Shown piece by piece: positions 1-5,243 of a DNA stretch of 5,243 nt (the first letter of the stretch is position 1; each line of letters opens with the position of its first letter). A program made the translations under genes and the position numbers. This stretch comes from Candidatus Sulfotelmatobacter sp. (GTDB lineage Bacteria > Acidobacteriota > Terriglobia > Terriglobales > SbA1). The stretch spans positions 1 to 5,243 of the forward strand of contig JASLEQ010000301.1 of the NCBI GenBank assembly GCA_030151135.1. The letters are read 5' to 3'. The notes beneath the pieces were generated by a model. It saw nothing but the letters and a program-made list of their open reading frames with translations, ran no database searches and was not told the origin of the DNA.

Positions 1-243
1 CTGGATAAGCCCTCCGAATGTGCTGGAGGCGCCAAATCCCACGTCATCCAACAAGATCCAAACGATATTCGGGGCTCCAGCGGGTGCTTTGGCGGGCTCG
101 GGCCACCACTCTTTGGATTCAGCAAGAGTTCTGCCAACCACGCCCTGATACGGCTGCGCCTCTTGAGCAGGTATTGTAAGTTTTGCGCTCAATCCAAGGA
201 TCAAGGACGATGTCAACAACTTCAGTACGCCTTTTTCTTTCAC
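1..243 (-). CDS. Arylsulfatase, N-terminal part (runs off left edge)
   Basis: This is the first 81 codons of an exported sulfatase of the alkaline phosphatase-like superfamily, which hydrolyses sulfate esters. Residues 1-26 look like a Sec signal peptide: a lysine-rich start (MKEKG), a hydrophobic stretch (LLTSSLILGL) and a small-residue region ending near IPA. Residues 32-50 (YQGVVGRTLAESKEWWPEP) and 58-78 (PNIVWILLDD, then VGFGASSTFGG) match the start of the large arylsulfatase group, which is usually around 750-800 residues. The Asp pair at 66-67 lies where the family binds the active-site calcium. The catalytic CxPxR/SxPxR motif is outside the window, so the Cys or Ser type is unknown. 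The start is a GTG at 243-241, chosen because a strong ribosome binding site precedes it and the signal peptide begins there. It lies 85 bp downstream of the maturase gene on the same strand. The family call is firm; the substrate is unknown. Confidence 0.9.
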   Translation of the reverse strand, partial: MKEKGVLKLLTSSLILGLSAKLTIPAQEAQPYQGVVGRTLAESKEWWPEPAKAPAGAPNIVWILLDDVGFGASSTFGGLIQ

Positions 244-328
244 GAGTTCCTCTCCTCAAACGGGATGAAAATAGCTGGAACGAATGCAGTCACAATCTCG
301 CGGAACGAGTTCTGGGTTGGATCGCGGA
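244..328. other. Gap between maturase and sulfatase genes
   Basis: These 85 bp separate two genes read in the same direction. Apart from the sulfatase ribosome binding site I see only a weak four-pair hairpin (CTCG at 297-300, CGAG at 306-309). There is no GC-rich stem followed by a T run in the leftward direction, so nothing argues for termination between the genes and co-transcription is likely. Confidence 0.5.
248..257 (-). promoter_or_regulatory. Shine-Dalgarno site of the arylsulfatase
   Basis: On the minus strand GAGGAGAGGA ends four bases before the GTG codon. This purine-rich site supports the GTG as the true start, and suggests the sulfatase is translated on its own rather than only by coupling to the maturase gene 85 bp upstream. 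Confidence 0.75.
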
Positions 329-1594
329 TCATCGCCACGAGGTCGAATAACCTGGTTGAGTTACCGCCGCAGATCCTGCTGCTCCTCTCCGCGAACGCGC
401 CCACTCCATCACTCGAGCCGGCGCGCCGTTGTTTCTCAGCTCATTGGCCATAAAGCGCATGTACGGGTCGACGTGATGGAAGAAGTGCTTGTATCCGGCA
501 CACAGATAATTCAGCCCGTACTCGCCAGATGCGGTGTGTGTAAACCGATGCTTGGGGCACTCGCCATTGCAGGCAAAACGCACATCGCAATTCTGGCAAT
601 CGGAAGGGAGCGCATCCAATTTAGCTTTCCCGAACCGCGTCTGCTGGGGCTGCGTGATGAGCGAGTCGAGAGCGCGATCCATGATGTTGCCCAGCTTGTT
701 CTCCGGATAAACGAAATGATCGCAGGAGTAGAGGTCTCCGTTATGCTCGACTGCCAGCGCCCGTCCGCACTCTGGAGCAAACACACAAAGCGATTGGGGC
801 AAGCCAGACCATGATTCCAGCGCAACATCGAAGATCTGCACAAAGATGCGACCGACGTCGTGGATTACCCAGGCATCGAAAACCTGCTGTAGGAAACGCC
901 CAAATTGCAGTGGTTCAACGGACCACTCGGAGACCGAAGTTGGCTGGCGTGCGAACGGCTTAAGCAGGACGAGGCCGTTGGCATCAGGCTCATTAGCGAC
1001 CTGCTCCACAACTGGAATGAATTGCAGAAAGGTACTGCCGATCTGCTTGAGGAAGCGGTACACTTCGTTCGCCCGATATGAGTTCTTGCGGTTAATGACG
1101 GTGAGGGTGTTGAACTGTATGCCGTGCTTTTTCAGAATGTCGAGACCGCGCATCACGCGCGCGAAGGTCGGCTGGCCTCCTTTGTCCACGCGATAGGCGT
1201 CGTGCAATTCTTCTGGGCCATCGATAGAGAGACCGACGAGAAACTTGTTTCGCGCGAGGAACTCACCCCATTTGTCGTCGAGCAGTGTGCCATTGGTCTG
1301 CAGAGAATTCTCAATCTTTTTGCCGCCAGAGTACTTCTTCTGCAGTTCCATCACACGCTCAAAAAACGAAACCCCAAGGAGTGTCGGCTCTCCCCCTTGC
1401 CACGCAAACTGGACCGTTTCCAGTGGGTACGCAGAGATGTACTGACGGACGTAGTTCTCCAGCACCTCATCACTCATGCGGAAGTCGCGGCCCTTCTCGG
1501 CGTAGAGATTCTCTTTCTCAAGGTAGTAGCAATAGGTGCAATCGAGATTGCAGATAGGGCCGTGCGGCTTGGCCATGATGTGAAATGGCTTCAT
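329..1594 (-). CDS. Anaerobic sulfatase-maturating enzyme (radical SAM/SPASM), anSME
   Basis: This 421-residue cytoplasmic enzyme oxidises the active-site Cys or Ser of a sulfatase to C-alpha-formylglycine, without oxygen, using S-adenosylmethionine. The radical SAM cluster motif CNLDCTYC has cysteines at 15, 19 and 22, the same positions as in the Clostridium perfringens enzyme. The SAM-binding GGEP is at 67-70. The SPASM part has all eight cysteines expected for two further 4Fe-4S clusters: 270, 276, 291, 333, 336, 342, 346 and 365. Asp292, directly after Cys291, matches the proposed catalytic base. The C-terminal MRFMANELRNN (379-389) is also typical, and the last 20 or so residues look like a variable tail. 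The frame stays open upstream to a GTG at 1642, but the ATG at 1594 fits the family start and has AGGAA nine bases before it. It is the first gene of a leftward pair with the arylsulfatase, its likely substrate. Confidence 0.95.
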   Translation of the reverse strand: MKPFHIMAKPHGPICNLDCTYCYYLEKENLYAEKGRDFRMSDEVLENYVRQYISAYPLETVQFAWQGGEPTLLGVSFFERVMELQKKYSGGKKIENSLQTNGTLLDDKWGEFLARNKFLVGLSIDGPEELHDAYRVDKGGQPTFARVMRGLDILKKHGIQFNTLTVINRKNSYRANEVYRFLKQIGSTFLQFIPVVEQVANEPDANGLVLLKPFARQPTSVSEWSVEPLQFGRFLQQVFDAWVIHDVGRIFVQIFDVALESWSGLPQSLCVFAPECGRALAVEHNGDLYSCDHFVYPENKLGNIMDRALDSLITQPQQTRFGKAKLDALPSDCQNCDVRFACNGECPKHRFTHTASGEYGLNYLCAGYKHFFHHVDPYMRFMANELRNNGAPARVMEWARSRRGAAGSAAVTQPGYSTSWR

Positions 1595-1603
1595 GCTTGA
1601 CTG

Positions 1604-1609
1604 TTCCTG
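1604..1609 (-). promoter_or_regulatory. Likely Shine-Dalgarno site of the maturase gene
   Basis: On the minus strand CAGGAA lies nine bases before the ATG at 1594. It is modest, but it is the reason, together with family alignment of the first cysteines, for preferring this start over the in-frame GTG at 1642. Confidence 0.5.
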
Positions 1610-1754
1610 ACGGTCGCAATAGGTGTGACAGCACAAGTACACTTACGAGTTCTCTCGTTAGGGCTTTGTCGCTGTTTATTCAGGATTCAGGCGGGTTCGT
1701 TGCCTGGCGTGCTTCCGCAAAGCATCACAACTGTCTTAGAGGGTGACAGAGCGA

Positions 1755-1877
1755 CAACAACAGGCGCGAAATGCAAAGCCGTAAGTCATGCGCTTACTCT
1801 CAACATGAGTTCTGGCGAACTCGGAGCAGAGTTACTCCGATGTTGCACTGAAGTCGATCATGTGTCAACAACAGGCG
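1755..1877 (+). repeat. Direct repeat of CAACAACAGGCG, two copies
   Basis: The 12-mer CAACAACAGGCG occurs exactly at 1755-1766 and 1866-1877, 111 bp apart. The match extends with mismatches: G one base beyond an A/T upstream, and AAA two bases downstream. The second copy partly overlaps the left arm GTCAACA of a wider inverted repeat. The spacing is close to ten and a half helical turns. It could be a regulator site or a chance match of a low-complexity word. Confidence 0.5.
1807..1839. repeat. Two adjoining short inverted repeats
   Basis: GAGTTC (1807-1812), a four-base loop, then GAACTC (1817-1822) form a perfect six-pair hairpin. It shares its last base with a second inverted repeat, CGGAG (1822-1826) and CTCCG (1835-1839), which has an eight-base loop. 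No T run follows on either strand, so an intrinsic terminator is unlikely. A further five-pair repeat, GTAAG and CTTAC, lies just upstream at 1781-1797. Confidence 0.45.
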
Positions 1878-1892
1878 TAAAAGATCGCAGGC

Positions 1893-1913
1893 GCGTCGCA
1901 CAGTGTGAGACGC
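1893..1913. promoter_or_regulatory. 21-bp palindrome, candidate operator
   Basis: The left arm GCGTCGCACA and right arm TGTGAGACGC are symmetric around the G at 1903. Nine of ten pairs match; only the sixth (G1898 with A1908) fails. This is the strongest dyad I found in the window. It touches TGTTGACA, which contains a consensus-like -35 hexamer TTGACA (1916-1921). GTCAACA at 1864-1870 and TGTTGAC at 1914-1920 form a wider inverted pair around it. The half-site GTGTGAGA recurs once nearby on the minus strand (1985-1992). The shape suits a dimeric transcription factor; which one is unknown. Confidence 0.5.
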
Positions 1914-2002
1914 TGTTGACAATTCTCAGAACCTATGGCCTCATAACGTTCATGCAAGATCGATTGCACATCAACACCAGCACCTCTCACACCACGTCGG
2001 CC

Positions 2003-2263
2003 TCAGGCCCGGCGCTTGGTTGTTGTTGATTCCTGCGCATTCGATTTCTCAAACGACAATCTGACGAGACATTCGCAGCCGGTACTGCGCACCGCCCGGG
2101 CATTGCCTTTCGGCTCGTGCGACTCCATCGCTACGCGGGCGTCCTCAGATTTCCTCATCCCGACAAGGAATTCGCCAGATGCTCTCCACAAGTCATAAGT
2201 CGTGTTGTTGCTGAACGTGACCTTTCCCTGAGCGGAAACAGCGGATAGCATCACGCTGTTCAT
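2003..2263 (-). CDS. Doubtful small ORF, 86 codons, unknown function
   Basis: This open frame lies inside the divergent region. The predicted product is mostly hydrophilic, starts MNSVMLSAVSAQGK and ends in a basic tail (TTTKRRA). I recognise no domain, signal peptide or membrane segment. In its favour, the amino-acid mix is not odd and many codons end in G or C. Against it, there is no ribosome binding site before the ATG, an in-frame stop (TAA) lies only three codons upstream, and the frame sits in a repeat-rich regulatory region. It could be a real small protein, the remnant of a lost gene, or chance. Confidence 0.2.
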   Translation of the reverse strand: MNSVMLSAVSAQGKVTFSNNTTYDLWRASGEFLVGMRKSEDARVAMESHEPKGNARAVRSTGCECLVRLSFEKSNAQESTTTKRRA

Positions 2264-2281
2264 TGAAACGCATTAATACGG

Positions 2282-2304
2282 CGCACGGGTCTTTGCCCGC
2301 TGCG
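2282..2304 (+). promoter_or_regulatory. Bulged hairpin in the probable 5' leader of the receptor mRNA
   Basis: CGCA and CGGG (2282-2289) pair with CCCG (2296-2299) and TGCG (2301-2304), giving eight pairs around a six-base loop (TCTTTG) with one bulged C at 2300. It ends 70 bases before the receptor start codon. A smaller stem follows: GGGC at 2315-2318 with GCCC at 2322-2325, or alternatively AGGGC (2314-2318) with GCCCT (2330-2334). No T tract follows, so it is not a standard terminator. It could be a leader structure if transcription starts upstream of it, which is not shown. Confidence 0.35.
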
Positions 2305-2364
2305 TTCTGGCGTAGGGCTGCGCCCGTTCGCCCTTAGCTAAGCGATCGCCTTGCGTTCGCATTT

Positions 2365-2369
2365 GGAGG
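2365..2369 (+). promoter_or_regulatory. Shine-Dalgarno site of the receptor gene
   Basis: A full GGAGG lies five bases before the ATG at 2375. It fixes the start at this ATG, which also begins a good signal peptide. Confidence 0.75.
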
Positions 2370-2374
2370 CACGG

Positions 2375-5243
2375 ATGTCTGTTACGAAGAGTTTGAAGTC
2401 GATCTACAAACGTCTGATCTGGTCTGGGCTGCATGTGTTGGCGGTGATCGGATTGACGTCATCTTTAGCCATTGCTCAAGTCGAGAAGGGTGTAATTACC
2501 GGGGTGGTCAAAGACAGCGGCGGCGCCTTGCTTCAAAGTGCGCGCGTTTCCCTTGAGAACCTTGGCACGAGAATCTCGGTTCAGACCACGACAAACGGGG
2601 AGGGTATTTATGTTTCGCCGCCCTTGAATCCGGGTATCTACAACGTAAAGATTACGGCGGACGGATTTGGCGGCTTCGCGCAGCGCGTGCAGCTTGAGGT
2701 TGCACAGCGCATGGAAGTGAATGCAGTGCTCAACGTCGGTGCTGCTGCTGTAGAGAGTGTGGAAGTGAATGCGTCAGCAGCCCAGTTTGATACCGAGACC
2801 GCAACCATCTCGAATCTGCGCACCGAAGAAGCTGTACATAATCTGCCGCTCAATGGGCGGAATTTTGCCGAGCTACTGGGATTAGGCGCCGGTGTTGTGC
2901 CTGGCCAATCGCAACTGGCAGGGAGCATTCCCTACGCGCAGCAGCGCGGGCCGACAGCCTATGCCATCAACGGACAGCGTCTGACTGACAATCGGTTCTT
3001 GCTCGACGGTATCGGCGACAACGAGAATCATAACGGTCTAGGTGTAGTGATCTTCCCACCCATTGATGCCGTTGAGGAATTCCGCGAGCAAACGACAGAT
3101 GCTGATGCGCGTTATGGACGCGCGGCCGGTGGGGTCATCAATCTTGTGTTAAAATCGGGCACGAGCCAGTATCACGGGGAGGTCTTCAATTTTCTGCGTA
3201 ACTCTTCTCTCGACGCCAAGAATTACTTTGATTCGCGCAAGCCGTCATTCCGCATGAACTCCTTCGGCGCAACCTTCGGTGGCCCCATCTTTCCAGGCAA
3301 GAACCCCAAGACGTTCTTCTTTGTGGACTATGCCGGTCAGCGCATAGGCCAGGGCTTGACGAATCTGGATACAGTCCCCGCCTGGGGCCCTGAGGGCGTG
3401 GGGGACTTCTCGCTTTACCTACAAAAAGGCATCGTTGTGCACGATCCGGTCACAAAGGTGGCCTTTCCAGGCAACGTAGTCCCAGCCAGCTATCTTGCTA
3501 GTGAGCAGTCGCAGGTTGGCCAGAATATTCTTGCTCTTTATTCAAGCAATGGCGTGACGCCGAATGTCGCTGGCGCAACGACAGCGAACAACTTCCGCTA
3601 TAGTCCGCAACGGATCGACAATGGAAACGCGTTTGACGTGAAGATTGATCACCAGATCAGCGACCATGACAGCGCCTTTCTCCGATACAGCTACGCACAT
3701 GACAGCATTCTTCAACCCGGCATCCTGCCCACGCCCCTCGTGGGAGCCAATATCTCCGGTCCAGCGGACCAGCCAGCGCACCAGGCAGTGTTGAGCGAGA
3801 CCCATATCTTCTCTCCGACGCTGCTGAATACCACGCGCTTCGGATGGTCGCGAATCTTTATTACGGCAAAGAACTTCGATAATGGACTTCATCTCCCCAC
3901 AGAGCTTGGCATCCCGGGGTTGATTGTGGCTGGCGACAACGCCAATACCGATGGCCTGCCGGTGTTGAACATCTCTGGCGCGACCTCGATCGGCGATCCC
4001 GGAAACGCCCCAACGCAAATCGGCACCAACAACTATCAGATCAATGACAACCTGACGATCGTTCGGGGGAAGCATTCAATCGACGTCGGCGCAGAACTTG
4101 TAAGGCTGCAGTACAACATGTTCCAAACGGCTTCGGAGCATGGTTCGATGTCTTTCACGGGTACATACACCGGACTAGGGCTCGCGGATCTTCTGTTGGG
4201 CGCGCCAGCATCGGGGACGCGCCAATACCAGCAAGGTACACGCGGCTTCCGCCAGTTTGATCTCTCTTTCTATGCACAGGACAGCTACAAGGTGAACGAT
4301 CGTCTCACTCTTGGTCTTGGACTGCGCTATGACAACTTCCTGGGCTGGCCGTGGACCGAAGTTCAAAACCGCATGTACAACTTTATCCCGTCTCTTTCGA
4401 CAACTCAGGATTTTCAGGTTGGAACAAACGGCATTTCGCGCAGTGGCGTGAACGGCAGTAACGTCAACTTCGCTCCGCGCCTGGGATTCTCTTACAAAGC
4501 GCTCTCAAAGACAGTTTTTCATGCTGGGTACGGCCTCTACTATGAAGCCCCGAATGTCACAAACTCGTCGGGCCTGGGGGCCAACTCACCAGCAATCGAC
4601 TACTGGTCATTTAACAACTCCACATACGGCTCCGCGGGCTTCAACTGGGTTTCGAACGGATTTGTGCACACGACGGCAACCGGTAGTGCTCTGCAGGGAG
4701 CTCCGCTTTATGCCGCGGACCCAAATGCAAAGACTCCGTATTCGGAACAGTGGCACGCCAGCGTTCAACAGGAGATCGGGCAGTCGAACCGCATCACCAT
4801 CGCTTACATCGGCAATGTCGGCGTTCATCTCAACGGGCTTCTCGACATTAACCAAGCCACGCCGGGGACAACTGCAACTTCCATACGCCGGCCATATCCT
4901 TACTTCGCACAGATCTGGCAAATGCAAGATAGCCTGATCTCGAATTACAACGGATTGCAGGTAACTGCTGAGCGGCGTTCGAAAAACCTGAATCTGTTGT
5001 TTTCCTACACCTACAGCCACTCTCTGGATGAGAATTCGAACAACATCGGAACCATCGTCAATTCGTACAACAAGCATGGCGATTACGGGACTTCCGACAA
5101 CAATATTCCCAATCGATTTGTAGGCAGCATCAACTATTCGCTTCCCTTCGTCGGTTCCGGTCCCTTCCGGCCGTTGATCAAAGGCTGGCAAGTGAATGGC
5201 ATTCTCACCTATTCGGATGGCATTCCATTCTCGGTGCTTGCCG
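2375..5243 (+). CDS. Oar-like TonB-dependent outer-membrane receptor (runs off right edge)
   Basis: An uninterrupted 956-codon frame encodes most of an acidobacterial-type TonB-dependent receptor, which would move a ligand across the outer membrane using TonB energy. Residues 1-34 form a signal peptide, basic then hydrophobic, with likely cleavage after AIA. Residues 38-122 are a carboxypeptidase-regulatory-like beta-sandwich (GVITGVVKDSGGALL at the start). The plug follows at about 125-265, with LPLNGRNF (157-164), FLLDGIGDN (208-216) and YGRAAGGVINLVLKSGT (247-263). The barrel begins near 268 and contains family-typical strands such as FGGPIFPGKNPKTFFFVDY (301-319), FYAQDSYKVNDRLTLGLGLRYD (about 631-652) and, at the edge, GWQVNGILTYSDGIPFSV (about 937-954). 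Relatives are often 1,000-1,200 residues, so perhaps 100-200 are missing. It diverges from the sulfatase/maturase pair. The ligand is unknown; sulfated glycan uptake is only a guess from the neighbours. Confidence 0.93.
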   Translation, partial: MSVTKSLKSIYKRLIWSGLHVLAVIGLTSSLAIAQVEKGVITGVVKDSGGALLQSARVSLENLGTRISVQTTTNGEGIYVSPPLNPGIYNVKITADGFGGFAQRVQLEVAQRMEVNAVLNVGAAAVESVEVNASAAQFDTETATISNLRTEEAVHNLPLNGRNFAELLGLGAGVVPGQSQLAGSIPYAQQRGPTAYAINGQRLTDNRFLLDGIGDNENHNGLGVVIFPPIDAVEEFREQTTDADARYGRAAGGVINLVLKSGTSQYHGEVFNFLRNSSLDAKNYFDSRKPSFRMNSFGATFGGPIFPGKNPKTFFFVDYAGQRIGQGLTNLDTVPAWGPEGVGDFSLYLQKGIVVHDPVTKVAFPGNVVPASYLASEQSQVGQNILALYSSNGVTPNVAGATTANNFRYSPQRIDNGNAFDVKIDHQISDHDSAFLRYSYAHDSILQPGILPTPLVGANISGPADQPAHQAVLSETHIFSPTLLNTTRFGWSRIFITAKNFDNGLHLPTELGIPGLIVAGDNANTDGLPVLNISGATSIGDPGNAPTQIGTNNYQINDNLTIVRGKHSIDVGAELVRLQYNMFQTASEHGSMSFTGTYTGLGLADLLLGAPASGTRQYQQGTRGFRQFDLSFYAQDSYKVNDRLTLGLGLRYDNFLGWPWTEVQNRMYNFIPSLSTTQDFQVGTNGISRSGVNGSNVNFAPRLGFSYKALSKTVFHAGYGLYYEAPNVTNSSGLGANSPAIDYWSFNNSTYGSAGFNWVSNGFVHTTATGSALQGAPLYAADPNAKTPYSEQWHASVQQEIGQSNRITIAYIGNVGVHLNGLLDINQATPGTTATSIRRPYPYFAQIWQMQDSLISNYNGLQVTAERRSKNLNLLFSYTYSHSLDENSNNIGTIVNSYNKHGDYGTSDNNIPNRFVGSINYSLPFVGSGPFRPLIKGWQVNGILTYSDGIPFSVLA

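Larger units (their letters stand above)
1595..2374. other. Divergent intergenic region between anSME and the receptor gene
   Basis: About 780 bp lie between two divergent genes, much more than two promoters need. I find no convincing gene, tRNA or insertion sequence here. It holds a 21-bp near-perfect palindrome (1893-1913), a repeated 12-mer (1755-1766 and 1866-1877), short hairpins at 1645-1658, 1781-1797, 1807-1822 and 1822-1839, and a bulged hairpin at 2282-2304 in the likely leader of the receptor mRNA. A doubtful 86-codon minus-strand ORF occupies 2003-2263. The promoters of both flanking units must lie here, but I could not pick either with a good -35/-10 pair. A decayed gene remains possible. 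Confidence 0.7.

Noticed and set aside
163..1600. Several open frames of 66-176 codons lying over the maturase gene in other frames, mostly antisense.
   Set aside because: They overlap a gene whose family motifs are unmistakable; their products are Arg/Ser-rich or otherwise show no domain.
1595..1642. In-frame upstream extension of the maturase to a GTG at 1642, adding 16 residues with three cysteines.
   Set aside because: The ATG at 1594 places the radical SAM cysteines at 15, 19 and 22 as in the characterised enzyme, and has a better ribosome binding site.
1893..1913. A CRP-type site, because of the TGTGA half-site.
   Set aside because: CRP sites have TGTGA and TCACA arms pointing inward with six bases between; here the CACA and TGTG arms face the other way with one base between.
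1916..1947. Sigma-70-type promoter reading right from TTGACA at 1916-1921.
   Set aside because: The -35 hexamer is perfect, but no good -10 follows at 16-18 bases; the closest, CATAAC at 1942-1947, is 20 bases away.
1625..2029. 134-codon plus-strand open frame in the divergent region.
   Set aside because: It starts at a GTG with no ribosome binding site, has an unnatural Cys-, Thr- and Arg-rich composition, shows no domain, and runs through the hairpins and palindrome.
2016..2198. 60-codon plus-strand frame opposite the doubtful 86-codon ORF.
   Set aside because: No ribosome binding site and no recognisable domain; probably a chance antisense frame.
2282..2304. Intrinsic terminator.
   Set aside because: No T tract follows the stem on either strand.
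2638..5191. Open frames of up to 194 codons in other frames over the receptor gene (2638-2928, 3542-4075, 4175-4366, 4607-5191 on minus; 4521-4937 on plus).
   Set aside because: All lie within the intact receptor reading frame; no start signals or family motifs support them.

Overview
The window looks like a piece of an acidobacterial (Acidobacteriota) chromosome. The main reason is the large rightward gene. It encodes an Oar-like TonB-dependent receptor with a carboxypeptidase-regulatory-like N-terminal domain and the LPLNGRNF and YGRAAGGVINLVLKSGT plug motifs, a protein type greatly expanded in that phylum. Base composition appears moderately GC-rich by eye. The phylum is an inference from protein style, not from a phylogenetic marker.

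Layout: positions 1-243 (minus strand) hold the first 81 codons of an exported arylsulfatase, which runs off the left edge. Positions 329-1594 (minus) hold a complete anaerobic sulfatase-maturating enzyme (anSME), a radical SAM/SPASM protein that converts the active-site Cys or Ser of a sulfatase to formylglycine. The maturase lies upstream of the sulfatase with 85 bp between them, so the two probably form one leftward transcription unit. Positions 1595-2374 are a long divergent intergenic region of about 780 bp with several inverted and direct repeats and one doubtful 86-codon ORF. Positions 2375-5243 (plus) hold the first 956 codons of the receptor, which runs off the right edge.

How the parts could work together: the receptor would bring a ligand across the outer membrane, the exported sulfatase would remove sulfate esters, and the maturase would activate the sulfatase in the cytoplasm before export. 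A small locus for use of a sulfated compound is therefore a reasonable hypothesis. The ligand cannot be read from the sequence, and the receptor could belong to an unrelated unit. The most unusual DNA is in the divergent region: a near-perfect 21-bp palindrome next to a TTGACA hexamer, a repeated 12-mer 111 bp apart, a cluster of short hairpins, and a bulged hairpin in the probable leader of the receptor mRNA. I see no mobile element, CRISPR array, tRNA or rRNA, and no clearly new system.
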